This document shows, piece by piece, positions 43,137 through 51,885 of a stretch of DNA of 64,000 nucleotides. Every line of letters starts with the position of its first letter. Position 1 is the stretch's first letter. The notes under the pieces are model-generated. The model did not search any database and was not told the DNA's origin. It saw nothing but the letters and a program-made list of their open reading frames with translations. The position numbers and the translations under genes were made by a program. Location of the stretch: the NCBI RefSeq assembly GCF_043557345.1, contig NZ_JBIFFV010000005.1, positions 1-64,000 on the forward strand. The letters run 5' to 3'. The stretch is from Sulfitobacter sp043557345 (GTDB taxonomy: Bacteria > Pseudomonadota > Alphaproteobacteria > Rhodobacterales > Rhodobacteraceae).

Positions 43137-44516
43137 ATGGCCAAGAATGAATTCGACTACGACCTGTTTGTCATCGGTGGCGGCTCGGGCGGTGTGCGCG
43201 CGGCGCGTGTCGCGGCGGGCGAACATGACGCCAAGGTCGGACTGGCCGAGGAAGACCGCTATGGCGGCACCTGCGTGATCCGGGGCTGCGTGCCGAAAAA
43301 GCTGATGGTCTTTGCCTCGGGCTATGCCGACGTGGTGGATGAGGCGAAATGCTTTGGCTGGGATCTCAAGGCCGGGCCGTTTGACTGGCATGACTTCAAG
43401 GGCCGTCTGAACACTGAGTTGGACCGCCTCGAAGGTGTCTATCGCAAGCTTTTGAAGAACTCCGGCGTCGACACATTCGACACCCGCGCGCGGATCAAAG
43501 ACCCCCATACCGTGGCCCTGTCCGACGGCACCGAGAAGACCGCGAAACACATCCTCATCGCCAGCGGTGGCCGCCCCGTGCGCCCCGAGATCGAGAATGC
43601 GGAATTGGGGCTGGTCTCTGACGATCTGTTCCATCTGGAAAAACTGCCCAAGTCGATCCTCATCATCGGCGGCGGCTATATCGCCTGTGAATTCGCCTGT
43701 ATCCTCAATGGTTTGGGTGTCGAGGTGACGCAATACTACCGCGGCGCGCAGATCCTGCGCGGCTTTGACGACGAAGCCCGCGGCATGGTGGCCGAGATGA
43801 TGCAGGAAAAGGGGATCGACCTGCATCTGGGCACCAATATTCTGGAAATGTCGCCCAGCCACGAAGACGGCAGCGGCCCGATGAAGGTCAAGCCGACCAA
43901 CGGCACCGAAAAGATGTTCGACCAAGTGCTCTTTGCCACAGGCCGCCGCCCAAACAGCGATGACATGGGGCTGGAAGAACTGGGGGTGAAGCTGGGCCGC
44001 AGCGGTGAGATCGAAGTAGATGAATACAGCCAGACGGCGGTGCCTTCCGTCTATGCCATCGGCGACGTGACCAACCGCATCAACCTTACCCCCGTGGCGA
44101 TCCGCGAAGGCATGGCCTTTGTCGAAACCGTCTTTGGCGGCAACCCGACGCCGGTGGATCACGATCTGGTGCCCTCGGCCATCTTCACGCAGCCCGAGAT
44201 GGGCACCGTGGGGCTGAGCGAGGAGGCCGCGCGGGAGGCGGGGCCGATCGAGGTCTATGCGACCTCCTTCAAACCGATGCAGGGCGCCTTTGCGGGCAAG
44301 GCGGACCGGGTGCTGATGAAGCTCATCGTCTGCGCCGAGACGCGGGTTGTGCTGGGCTGTCATATCGTCGCACCCAATGCGGGCGAGTTGATCCAGATGG
44401 TCGGCATCGCGGTCAAGATGGGCGCCACGAAAGAGCAGTTCGACGCCACCTGCGCGGTGCACCCGACCATGTCCGAAGAACTGGTGACGATGCGTAATCC
44501 GACCCGCACGGCTTGA
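43137..44516 (+). CDS. gor: Glutathione-disulfide reductase
   Basis: A 459-aa flavoprotein. FAD-binding GGGSGGVRAARVAA is near the N-terminus, the redox-active disulfide motif is GGTCVIRGCVPKK, and the NAD(P)H Rossmann motif is IIGGGYIACEFA. The C-terminal dimer-interface His is in CAVHPTMSEE. It reduces oxidised glutathione with NADPH. ATG at 43137 follows GAGAGG. Length is standard. It follows rpiA; hflK starts 68 bases downstream. Confidence 0.96.
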   Translation: MAKNEFDYDLFVIGGGSGGVRAARVAAGEHDAKVGLAEEDRYGGTCVIRGCVPKKLMVFASGYADVVDEAKCFGWDLKAGPFDWHDFKGRLNTELDRLEGVYRKLLKNSGVDTFDTRARIKDPHTVALSDGTEKTAKHILIASGGRPVRPEIENAELGLVSDDLFHLEKLPKSILIIGGGYIACEFACILNGLGVEVTQYYRGAQILRGFDDEARGMVAEMMQEKGIDLHLGTNILEMSPSHEDGSGPMKVKPTNGTEKMFDQVLFATGRRPNSDDMGLEELGVKLGRSGEIEVDEYSQTAVPSVYAIGDVTNRINLTPVAIREGMAFVETVFGGNPTPVDHDLVPSAIFTQPEMGTVGLSEEAAREAGPIEVYATSFKPMQGAFAGKADRVLMKLIVCAETRVVLGCHIVAPNAGELIQMVGIAVKMGATKEQFDATCAVHPTMSEELVTMRNPTRTA

Positions 44517-44584
44517 ATATCACGCGAAAGCGTACAATTTTTGGAACGATAGGCCGCATGGGCGGCCCAGAGGGGAACATATCA

Positions 44585-45799
44585 ATGGCAGGAAATTCGC
44601 AAGGCCCCTGGGGGGGCGGCGGAGGCGGCAACCGGGGCAACGGCGGAGACCGGGGCAACGGGGGTCGCAACGACGGGCCGCAGGGTCCACGCGGGCAGGG
44701 CGGTGACCGCCCCCAGATGCCCGAGATCGACGATCTGGTGCGCAAGGGGCAAGAGCAGCTGCGCGTCTTGATGGGCGGCCGTGGCGGCGACCGGGGCAAT
44801 GGCACCGGCGGCGGCGGTCGTGGCTCTGGCGGGCCGGGCGTGACACGCTCGACCCTTGGAATCGCGCTTCTGGCCGGTGTGGCGCTTTGGGGATTTGCCA
44901 GCTTCTACACCGTGCGGCCCGAACAGCAGTCGATCGAACTGTTCCTGGGTGAATTTTCCGGCATCGGCACCGAGGGTCTGAACTTTGCCCCATGGCCGCT
45001 GGTCACGGCAGAGGTTTTCGACGTCACCACCAACCGCACCGAGGAGTTGGGCGTGCGGCGCGGCACGGGGGGCAACGAGGGCTTGATGCTGACCACCGAT
45101 GAAAACATCGTCGATATCGACTTTCAGGTGGTCTGGAACATCAAGAACGCGCGTGATTTCAAATTCTCGCTGCGCGACCCCGAAGCCTCGGTCCGGGCGA
45201 TCTCGGAATCCGCCATGCGCGAAGTCATCGCACAGTCCGAACTGGCGCCGATCCTCAACCGGGACCGTGGCGCGGTGGCGGATCGGGTGAAGGAACTGAT
45301 CCAGACCACGCTCGACAACCGCAAGACCGGCATCAACGTGCTGCGTGTCAACGTGAACAAGGTCGACCCGCCCAGCCAGACCGTGCAGGTCACCGATGCC
45401 AATGGCAATACCACCACACAGTCGGTCGTCGATGCCTTCCGCGACGTGCAGGCCGCCGAGCAGGAGCGTGACCGGGTCGAGCGTCAGGCCGACGCCTATG
45501 CCAACCGCCGCACCGCCGAGGCACGCGGTGAATCCGCGCAGCTTCTGGAAGCCGCCGAAGGCTACCGTGCCCGCGTCGTGAACGACGCGGTGGGTGAGGC
45601 CAGCCGCTTTGAAGCGGTGTTGGAAGAATACCGCAACGCGCCGGATGTGACGCGCAAACGTCTGTATCTTGAGACCATGGAAAAGGTGCTGGGCGACGTG
45701 GATAAGGTCATCCTCGAAAACGGCAGCGGCCAAGGTGGGCAGGGCGTCGTTCCCTATCTGCCACTCAATGAATTGCGGCGCGGCGGAGGGTCGAACTGA
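44585..45799 (+). CDS. hflK: FtsH protease modulator HflK
   Basis: A 404-aa membrane protein of the SPFH/band 7 family. Residues 1-90 are a Gly/Arg/Asn-rich disordered region. A transmembrane helix lies at about 93-112 (LGIALLAGVALWGFASF), followed by the SPFH domain and coiled-coil with VQAAEQERDRVERQADAYANRR. HflK with HflC forms a ring around FtsH and controls its proteolysis. ATG at 44585 follows GAGGGGA. The stop overlaps the hflC ATG (TGATG). Confidence 0.95.
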   Translation: MAGNSQGPWGGGGGGNRGNGGDRGNGGRNDGPQGPRGQGGDRPQMPEIDDLVRKGQEQLRVLMGGRGGDRGNGTGGGGRGSGGPGVTRSTLGIALLAGVALWGFASFYTVRPEQQSIELFLGEFSGIGTEGLNFAPWPLVTAEVFDVTTNRTEELGVRRGTGGNEGLMLTTDENIVDIDFQVVWNIKNARDFKFSLRDPEASVRAISESAMREVIAQSELAPILNRDRGAVADRVKELIQTTLDNRKTGINVLRVNVNKVDPPSQTVQVTDANGNTTTQSVVDAFRDVQAAEQERDRVERQADAYANRRTAEARGESAQLLEAAEGYRARVVNDAVGEASRFEAVLEEYRNAPDVTRKRLYLETMEKVLGDVDKVILENGSGQGGQGVVPYLPLNELRRGGGSN

Positions 45800-46866
45800 T
45801 GCGGAAAACAAGTCTTATCATCCCCATCGTGGTGATCGCCATCGTGGGTATCCTGTCGGCTGTCTTTGTGGTGGATGAGCGCGAGAAGGCGCTGGTGCTA
45901 CGCTTTGGCCAGATCAAACAGGTTCGCAACGAGCCGGGCATCGGGTTCAAAGTCCCGCTTTTGGATGAGGTCGTGCGCTACGAAGACCGCATCCTGTCGC
46001 TGGAAACCCCGGTGATCGAAGTCACCCCCGCCGACGACCGGCGCCTTGAGATCGACGCCTTCGTGCTCTACCGCATCGACGATATGGTGCAGTACCGTCA
46101 GGCTTTGGGTGCAGGCGGCGAACGTCAGGCCGAAAGTGAGATGGGCGGCATCATGGAAAGCCAAATCCGTGCCGTGCTCGGCTCGCAGGGGGTGACCTCC
46201 AACACCATCCTGTCGCCCGAGCGGTCGGACCTGATGGAGCAGATCCGTGTTCGCGCCGATGCCCGCGCAGAGGCGCTTGGCCTCAAGGTGGTGGACGTGC
46301 GCCTGCGCCAGACAAACCTGCCCGAGCAGAACTTTGACGCGACCCTGCAACGGATGATCGCCGAGCGGGAGCGTGAAGCGACCGATGAGCGCGCCCGTGG
46401 CCGCGAAGCCGCGCAGCGCGTCATCGCCCTTGCCGACCGGACCTACGAAGAGATCCTCTCGGAAGCCCGTCGTGACGCGCGGATCATCGAAGGTGAGGCG
46501 GACGCTCAGCGGAACAACATCTTCGCACAGGCCTATGGCAAGGATCAGGAATTCTTTGAATTCTACCGCTCGCTCAGCGCCTATGAGCAGGCTTTGCAGG
46601 GGCAGAACTCGACCATGGTGATGTCGCCGGATAGCGAGTTCTTTAACTACCTGCGTTCGGATCGCAGCGCCACGACCTCGGTCGATGCGTCTGCACCGCC
46701 GCAGCCCTCCGCTGCCGATGCGCCCGCGGCGGAGCCTGCGCCCGAGGCGGATCGCGCTGATGCGGCAGAGGACACGCAGGAAGAAGTCGCCCCCGCGGCG
46801 CCCGTCACGCCAGCGCCCGCCGCACCGGAGGCTGAGACGGATCAGCCAGCGGCAGCGCAAGAATGA
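45799..46866 (+). CDS. hflC: FtsH protease modulator HflC
   Basis: A 355-aa SPFH protein with an N-terminal membrane helix (about 6-23), VDEREKALVLRFGQI at the start of the band 7 domain, and ARRDARIIEGEADAQRNNIFAQAYGKD in the coiled-coil end. The C-terminal 65 residues are a Pro/Ala/Glu-rich tail longer than in E. coli HflC (334 aa). It works with HflK. It is co-translated with hflK and overlaps the DUF2065 gene (ATGA). Confidence 0.95.
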   Translation: MRKTSLIIPIVVIAIVGILSAVFVVDEREKALVLRFGQIKQVRNEPGIGFKVPLLDEVVRYEDRILSLETPVIEVTPADDRRLEIDAFVLYRIDDMVQYRQALGAGGERQAESEMGGIMESQIRAVLGSQGVTSNTILSPERSDLMEQIRVRADARAEALGLKVVDVRLRQTNLPEQNFDATLQRMIAEREREATDERARGREAAQRVIALADRTYEEILSEARRDARIIEGEADAQRNNIFAQAYGKDQEFFEFYRSLSAYEQALQGQNSTMVMSPDSEFFNYLRSDRSATTSVDASAPPQPSAADAPAAEPAPEADRADAAEDTQEEVAPAAPVTPAPAAPEAETDQPAAAQE

Positions 46867-47057
46867 CGCTGGTTTTACTGGCTCTCGGGTCGGTTCTGAT
46901 ATTCGAGGGGCTGGTGTACGCACTGGCCCCTTCGTTTTTGGAACAGATGCTCGAAATCCTCCGCCGCATCCCTGAGGCGGCGCTGCGCCAGCTTGGCGCG
47001 CTGGCGGTGGTGGCCGGGTTGATCTTGGTCTGGCTGGCCTTTCAACTGGGGCTTTGA
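46863..47057 (+). CDS. DUF2065 (YjeT-type) small membrane protein
   Basis: A 64-aa protein with two hydrophobic helices (about 3-22 and 43-62) around a short amphipathic middle. It matches the DUF2065 family that commonly follows hflC. Function unknown; position suggests a small accessory protein of HflKC/FtsH. It overlaps the hflC stop by four bases (ATGA). degP begins 184 bases later on the same strand. Confidence 0.85.
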   Translation: MTLVLLALGSVLIFEGLVYALAPSFLEQMLEILRRIPEAALRQLGALAVVAGLILVWLAFQLGL

Positions 47058-47241
47058 CGCCGCGCAGGCGGGGTGGATGAGCGTCCGTTTTGCCCTTGCC
47101 CTCTCGGGCCGAGGGCGCAAATCCTCACGCGCCTACCCGTTGAAATGCCCGTGATCGGCCCCATCTTTGCTGTTGCAGCGCGTCCTTTCGGAATGCACTC
47201 TGCCCACGTTGGCAACAACAGGAACAATCAGGAGACGATGA

Positions 47242-48726
47242 ATGCAGGCCAAGGCGGTTTCCCTGTCCACAACAGCACAACACACCCAATGGATGCGAGC
47301 GATGGCAATGGGGGTGATGGCGCTGACCCTCCTGATCCTGCAAGCCAGCATGGCGCTGGCCAAACCCGAAAGCCTTGCCCCGCTGGCCGAAAAAATCAGC
47401 CCTTCGGTGGTCAATATCACCACCTCAACCACGGTTGAGGGCCGCACCGGGCCGCAGGGCATCGTCCCCGAGGGCTCGCCCTTCGAAGACTTCTTTCGCG
47501 AGTTTCAGGACCGCAACAATGGCGAAGGCAACCGGCCCCGCCGTTCCTCGGCGCTTGGCTCGGGTTTCGTGATTTCCGAAGACGGCTATGTGGTGACCAA
47601 CAACCACGTCATCGAAAGCGCAGATGAGATCACCATCGAATTCTTCTCGGGCGAAGAGCTGGTCGCCAAGGTCATCGGCACCGACCCCAAGACCGACATC
47701 GCGCTTTTGAAGGTCGAAGCCAAACAGCCGCTGCCCTTCGTCTCTTTCGGCGACAGCAACGCCGCGCGTGTGGGCGATTGGGTCATCGCGATGGGCAATC
47801 CGCTGGGGCAGGGCTTCTCGGTCTCGGCGGGCATCGTTTCGGCGCGCAACCGGGCGCTGTCGGGCACCTATGACGACTACATCCAGACCGACGCCGCGAT
47901 CAACCGGGGCAACTCGGGCGGGCCGCTGTTCAACATGGATGGCGAGGTGATCGGCGTGAACACCGCGATCCTGTCGCCCAACGGCGGCTCCATCGGCATC
48001 GGTTTTTCGATGGCGTCGAATGTCGTCACCCGCGTGATTGACCAGTTGCAGGAATACGGCGAGACCCGCCGTGGCTGGCTGGGCGTGCGCATTCAGGACG
48101 TGACCGACGATGTGGCCGATGCCATGGGCCTCAAGAAAGCCGTCGGCGCCTTGATCACCGATGTGCCCGAAGGGCCTGCGCGTGAGGCGGGGCTCAAGAC
48201 CGGCGACGTGATCAAATCCTTCGACGGTGTCGAAGTGGTCGATACCCGTGGTCTGGTCCGTCAGGTGGGCAATAGCCCCGTGGGCGCGACGGTGCGCGTG
48301 ACCGTGCTGCGTGATGGCAAGACCCAGACCATCAAGGTCGTGCTGGGCCGCCGCGAAGAGGCCGATGGCGCTGTGCCTGCCGATATGGACGAAAACGCCG
48401 ATGACGGCACCGAAGCCGAGCCGCAGTCGACCATGCTGATGGGCCTGACCCTGATGCCGCTTACGGATGATCTGCGCGCGGAACTCGGGGCCGATGACGA
48501 TATGACCGGCCTTGCCGTGACGGATGTGGATCAAACATCTGAGGCCTTCGAGAAGGGCCTGCGCATGGGCGATATCATCACCGAAGCGGGGCAGGAGCAG
48601 GTGTCGAGCATCGCCGATCTTGAAGCCCGGATCGCCGCGGCGAAAGAGGCGGGCCGCCGCTCTCTCCTGTTGCTGGTACGCCGGGGTGGCGACCCACGTT
48701 TCGTGGCGCTGTCTTTGGCGGAGTGA
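47242..48726 (+). CDS. Do-family periplasmic serine protease (DegP/DegQ-like)
   Basis: A 494-aa protease/chaperone. A signal sequence (hydrophobic core about 21-36, ending ASMALA) directs export. The trypsin-like domain has the catalytic triad in VVTNNHVI (His), DPKTDIALLK (Asp) and NRGNSGGPLF (Ser). Two PDZ domains follow (about 270-355 and 395-485). It degrades or refolds misfolded envelope proteins. ATG at 47242 follows GGAG. It stands after hflKC, a common roseobacter grouping of proteolysis functions, and ends at a strong terminator. Confidence 0.93.
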   Translation: MQAKAVSLSTTAQHTQWMRAMAMGVMALTLLILQASMALAKPESLAPLAEKISPSVVNITTSTTVEGRTGPQGIVPEGSPFEDFFREFQDRNNGEGNRPRRSSALGSGFVISEDGYVVTNNHVIESADEITIEFFSGEELVAKVIGTDPKTDIALLKVEAKQPLPFVSFGDSNAARVGDWVIAMGNPLGQGFSVSAGIVSARNRALSGTYDDYIQTDAAINRGNSGGPLFNMDGEVIGVNTAILSPNGGSIGIGFSMASNVVTRVIDQLQEYGETRRGWLGVRIQDVTDDVADAMGLKKAVGALITDVPEGPAREAGLKTGDVIKSFDGVEVVDTRGLVRQVGNSPVGATVRVTVLRDGKTQTIKVVLGRREEADGAVPADMDENADDGTEAEPQSTMLMGLTLMPLTDDLRAELGADDDMTGLAVTDVDQTSEAFEKGLRMGDIITEAGQEQVSSIADLEARIAAAKEAGRRSLLLLVRRGGDPRFVALSLAE

Positions 48727-48744
48727 GCTGCCGGAACGGTTGGG

Positions 48745-48769
48745 AAAGGGCGCCTGCGGGCGCCTTTTT
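48745..48769 (+). terminator. Intrinsic terminator after degP
   Basis: GGCGCC at 48749-48754 pairs with GGCGCC at 48759-48764 around a TGCG loop. The stem is extended by AAAG with TTTT-type pairs, followed by a T-run at 48765-48769. It lies 19 bases past the degP stop. The A-rich left flank means it could also serve the convergent minus-strand lipoprotein gene. Confidence 0.88.
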
Positions 48770-48780
48770 GCGTTACAGGG

Positions 48781-49332
48781 TCAGCCGTCTTGTCGAGGCA
48801 CCGCCACCAGTCCAAGCGCCCGTGCCGTGCTCAGCGACAGAACCTCGCTGTTCGGCCCCTGCTGAGCCTGATAGCGTCGAACCGCCGCCCGTGTCGCTTT
48901 GTCCATCTCGCCAGTGATTGGCCCGGCGTAAAACCCCCGCGCCTCGAGTGCCCGTTGCAGGCTGCTGTTGAACTCGGGCGTCAGCACGTCGGGGCAGGGG
49001 GTTTCGAACCAGTTGTCGACCCGCGCGCGCACGATCTCTTGCCGGGTCTCGGTCTTGTAGACGGGCGGATTGGCGATGCTGCCATCGGGGTTCATCTTGG
49101 CCGGAGTCACTTCGACCTGTTCGGTCACCGTCTCGATTACCGCGGGGCTGACCGTGCGGCCCCAGCAGCTTCCCTCCGGCGCGCCCGCGGGGCCGTTGCG
49201 GGTAGCCTCCAACACCCCCGGCTCAGGGCGAGGCGTGGCCGGTGCCGTTGTCTCGCAACCCGCCAAGGCCGCGACGGTCAGCAGCAAAGCGGCGCAGCGC
49301 CGCGTGGTTCTGGGGGGGAGGGGCTGTGTCAT
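48781..49332 (-). CDS. Lipoprotein with peptidoglycan-binding domain
   Basis: A 183-aa protein. Its start has basic residues, a hydrophobic stretch and ALAGC, a lipobox. The C-terminal domain (about 125-180) matches the PG_binding_1 fold: LQRALEARGFYAGPITGEMDKATRAAVRRYQAQQG. It is probably tethered to a membrane and contacts peptidoglycan. The middle region has a conserved-looking Trp/Cys pair but no family I can name. ATG at 49332 begins the signal peptide directly. It is convergent with degP. Confidence 0.88.
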   Translation of the reverse strand: MTQPLPPRTTRRCAALLLTVAALAGCETTAPATPRPEPGVLEATRNGPAGAPEGSCWGRTVSPAVIETVTEQVEVTPAKMNPDGSIANPPVYKTETRQEIVRARVDNWFETPCPDVLTPEFNSSLQRALEARGFYAGPITGEMDKATRAAVRRYQAQQGPNSEVLSLSTARALGLVAVPRQDG

Positions 49333-49496
49333 GCCGGTCTCTCGGGCTCGCCTGTTGTTCGCGGGCAGACTAGCCGGATGCGTGGGCCTTGCCCACCGCA
49401 ATGTCGGGCGCGCCGTGACCTTGCGAAAAGGGGGCTGGAACCGGCTGCCATAGCCCGTTAAACAAGGCCGAACTTTTAGGACGAAAGGGCATCATC

Positions 49497-49820
49497 ATGG
49501 CCAAAATCACCTATGTCGAACACTCCGGCACCGAACATGTGGTCGAGGTGGCCAATGGTCTCACCGTCATGGAAGGCGCGCGGGACAATAACATTCCCGG
49601 CATCGAAGCCGACTGCGGCGGCGCCTGCGCCTGCTCCACCTGCCATGTCTATGTCGATCCGGCTTGGGCCGAGAAACTGCCGCCGATGGACGACATGGAA
49701 GAAGACATGCTCGACTTCGCCTTTGAGCCTGATCCCGCGCGCTCGCGTCTGACCTGCCAGATCAAGGTCACCGACGCGCTGGACGGTCTGCGCGTCCAGA
49801 TGCCGGAAAAGCAAATCTGA
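49497..49820 (+). CDS. 2Fe-2S ferredoxin, adrenodoxin type
   Basis: A 107-aa soluble electron carrier. Cluster Cys are in ADCGGACACSTCHVY (C-x5-C-x2-C spacing) and a fourth in RLTCQI. This pattern and length match the vertebrate-type (FdVI/FdxE/putidaredoxin) class in alphaproteobacteria that serves cytochrome P450s or Fe-S assembly. ATG at 49497 has a purine-rich AGGACGAAAGG upstream. The next gene starts on its stop (TGATG). Confidence 0.94.
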   Translation: MAKITYVEHSGTEHVVEVANGLTVMEGARDNNIPGIEADCGGACACSTCHVYVDPAWAEKLPPMDDMEEDMLDFAFEPDPARSRLTCQIKVTDALDGLRVQMPEKQI

Positions 49821-50515
49821 TGCGGGCGATCGGCGCGGCACTGCTGGCGCTGATCGCAACAGATGCGGCGGCGGAGACCATCACCGCCGCGCATTACATC
49901 GCGCCCACCGGGCGCTACGCCCACGGCATTCTTGGCGACGCGCTGGAATGGGGCGGCTTGCAGGTCTCTCTGGCGGATGGCGGCGCGCGGCGTTTCCCTC
50001 TGCCGCGCGACCATGTTTTCGAAGATATCGCCCCCCGGCTCGTGGATGTGACCGGCGATGGCGCGCCCGAGGTTCTGGTGGTTGAGACGGACGTCAATCG
50101 CGGTGCGGCGCTGGCGGTCTACGGCCTTGAGGGCAAGGTTGCTGAGACCCCACATATCGGTCAGAGCAACCGGTGGCTCGCCCCCATAGGCGCCGCCGAT
50201 CTGGATGGCGACGGCGCGGTCGAGATCGCCTATGTCGACCGGCCGCATCTCGCGCGGGTGCTGCGGGTCTGGCGCTTTGCCGATGGGCATCTCAGCGAAG
50301 TCGCGCAAATGACGGGGCTGACCAATCACCGCATCGGAGAGCGGCATATCTCGGGCGGTCTGCGCGATTGCGGTGCGGGGCCGGAAATGATGCTGGCGGA
50401 TGCCGATTGGCAGCGTGTGGTGGGGGTGCGCCTGAAGGACGGACAGCTTGCGCGGCGCGATATCGGCCCCTTCGCGGGGGCCGAGAGCTTTGCCAAGGCG
50501 CTGGCTTGTGAATAA
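49820..50515 (+). CDS. Exported FG-GAP/VCBS repeat protein
   Basis: A 231-aa protein with an N-terminal signal (cleavage near ATDAAAE). It holds calcium-binding-type repeats, VDVTGDGAPEVLVVE and ADLDGDGAVEIAYVD, both of the Asp-x-Asp-Gly-Asp form of FG-GAP/VCBS beta-propeller blades. Probably periplasmic. Function unknown; two clear repeats plus weaker ones suggest a small propeller. It is translationally coupled to the ferredoxin gene (TGATG), but no shared role is evident. Confidence 0.82.
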   Translation: MRAIGAALLALIATDAAAETITAAHYIAPTGRYAHGILGDALEWGGLQVSLADGGARRFPLPRDHVFEDIAPRLVDVTGDGAPEVLVVETDVNRGAALAVYGLEGKVAETPHIGQSNRWLAPIGAADLDGDGAVEIAYVDRPHLARVLRVWRFADGHLSEVAQMTGLTNHRIGERHISGGLRDCGAGPEMMLADADWQRVVGVRLKDGQLARRDIGPFAGAESFAKALACE

Positions 50516-50549
50516 GGGGCGGCTGCGGCTTTGGTAGAGCCGCTACCCA

Positions 50550-51815
50550 TCAGCTCAGCGCGCGCCAGCCGATGTCGCGGCGGCAGAACCCTTCGGGCCA
50601 ATCGATCCCATCGACCATTGCATAGGCACGCTCTTGCGCCTCGGCCAAGCTGGCCCCGCGTGCGGTGACATTCAGCACCCGCCCGCCATTGGCCAAGATC
50701 GCCCCGTCCTGCGCCTTGGTGCCCGCGTGGAACACCATATTGGCACTATCCTCGGGCAGGGCGCAGAGACCTTTGATCTCACTGCCCTTTTCATAGTCAC
50801 CGGGGTAGCCTTTGGCGGCCATCACCACGGTCAGCGCGTGATCCTCGGCCCAGTTCACCTGCATATCGGCCAACGTGCCCTTGGCCGTGGCCTGCATCAG
50901 GTCGAAGGCCTGCGCGCCGAGGCGCATCATCAGCACTTGGCACTCCGGGTCGCCGAAACGGACGTTGTATTCCACCAGCCGCGGCTGGCCGTCCTTGATC
51001 ATCAAACCCGCGTAGAGCACGCCCTGATAGGGCATCCCGCGTTTCGCCATCTCGGCCATACAGGGGCGGATGATCTCATCCAGCGCGCGTTCGGCGATCT
51101 CGTCGCTCAGCACCGGGGCGGGGGAATAGGCGCCCATGCCGCCGGTATTGGGGCCACTGTCGCCTTCGCCGACCCGTTTGTGGTCTTGGGCCGTGCCGAT
51201 GGGCAGCACCGTCTCCCCGTCGCAGAGCACGAAAAAGGACGCCTCTTCGCCTTCCATGAACTCTTCGATCACCACTTCCGCGCCCGCCTCGCCAAAGGCG
51301 CCGTCAAACATCTCATCCACGGCGGCGAGGGCTTCGGCATCGGTCATGGCGATGATGACGCCCTTGCCCGCCGCCAGGCCGTCGGCCTTGATCACGATGG
51401 GCGCGCCTTGCTTTTCGACATAGGCGCGGGCGCTGGCGGCATCGGTGAAATGGCCATAGCCCGCCGTGGGCGCCACGCAGGCGTCGCAGATTTCCTTGGT
51501 GAAGGCTTTGGAAGCTTCCAGCGCCGCCGCTGCTTTGGAGGGGCCAAAGACATCGAAACCCGCCGCGCGCAGATCGTCGCCCACACCCGCGGCGAGGGGC
51601 GCTTCGGGGCCGATGATGACGAAATCGATGTTATTGCCCTCGCAGAAGGCCACAACCGCCGCGCCATCCATGATGTCGAGCTTGGCGCATTGCGCGATGG
51701 CGGCGATGCCCGCGTTGCCCGGTGCCACGATCAGCTTGTCGCATTTGGGGTTCTGCATGACCGCCCAAGCAAGTGAATGTTCGCGGCCACCGCTGCCGAG
51801 GATCAGGATATTCAT
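50550..51815 (-). CDS. purD: Phosphoribosylamine-glycine ligase
   Basis: A 421-aa ATP-grasp enzyme of purine synthesis, joining phosphoribosylamine and glycine. MNILILGSGGREHSLAWA opens the N-domain; VIKADGLAAGKGVI and EEFMEGEEASFFVL are ATP-grasp motifs; DHKRVGEGDSGPNTGGMGAYSP is the PurD signature and YNVRFGDPECQ is near the end. ATG at 51815 starts exactly at the family N-terminus. It diverges from xseA with 70 bases between starts. Confidence 0.97.
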   Translation of the reverse strand: MNILILGSGGREHSLAWAVMQNPKCDKLIVAPGNAGIAAIAQCAKLDIMDGAAVVAFCEGNNIDFVIIGPEAPLAAGVGDDLRAAGFDVFGPSKAAAALEASKAFTKEICDACVAPTAGYGHFTDAASARAYVEKQGAPIVIKADGLAAGKGVIIAMTDAEALAAVDEMFDGAFGEAGAEVVIEEFMEGEEASFFVLCDGETVLPIGTAQDHKRVGEGDSGPNTGGMGAYSPAPVLSDEIAERALDEIIRPCMAEMAKRGMPYQGVLYAGLMIKDGQPRLVEYNVRFGDPECQVLMMRLGAQAFDLMQATAKGTLADMQVNWAEDHALTVVMAAKGYPGDYEKGSEIKGLCALPEDSANMVFHAGTKAQDGAILANGGRVLNVTARGASLAEAQERAYAMVDGIDWPEGFCRRDIGWRALS

Positions 51816-51885
51816 GCCGCGCACTCCCTTGGACTTCGTTGCTCCGCGTTCTAAGCTGGGGGGGCCACAGACACAAGGTGCCCAG

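Noticed and set aside
47096..47120. Hairpin (GCCCTC/GAGGGC) between DUF2065 and degP as a terminator
   Set aside because: Stem is short, no T-run follows, and its relation to either gene is unclear.
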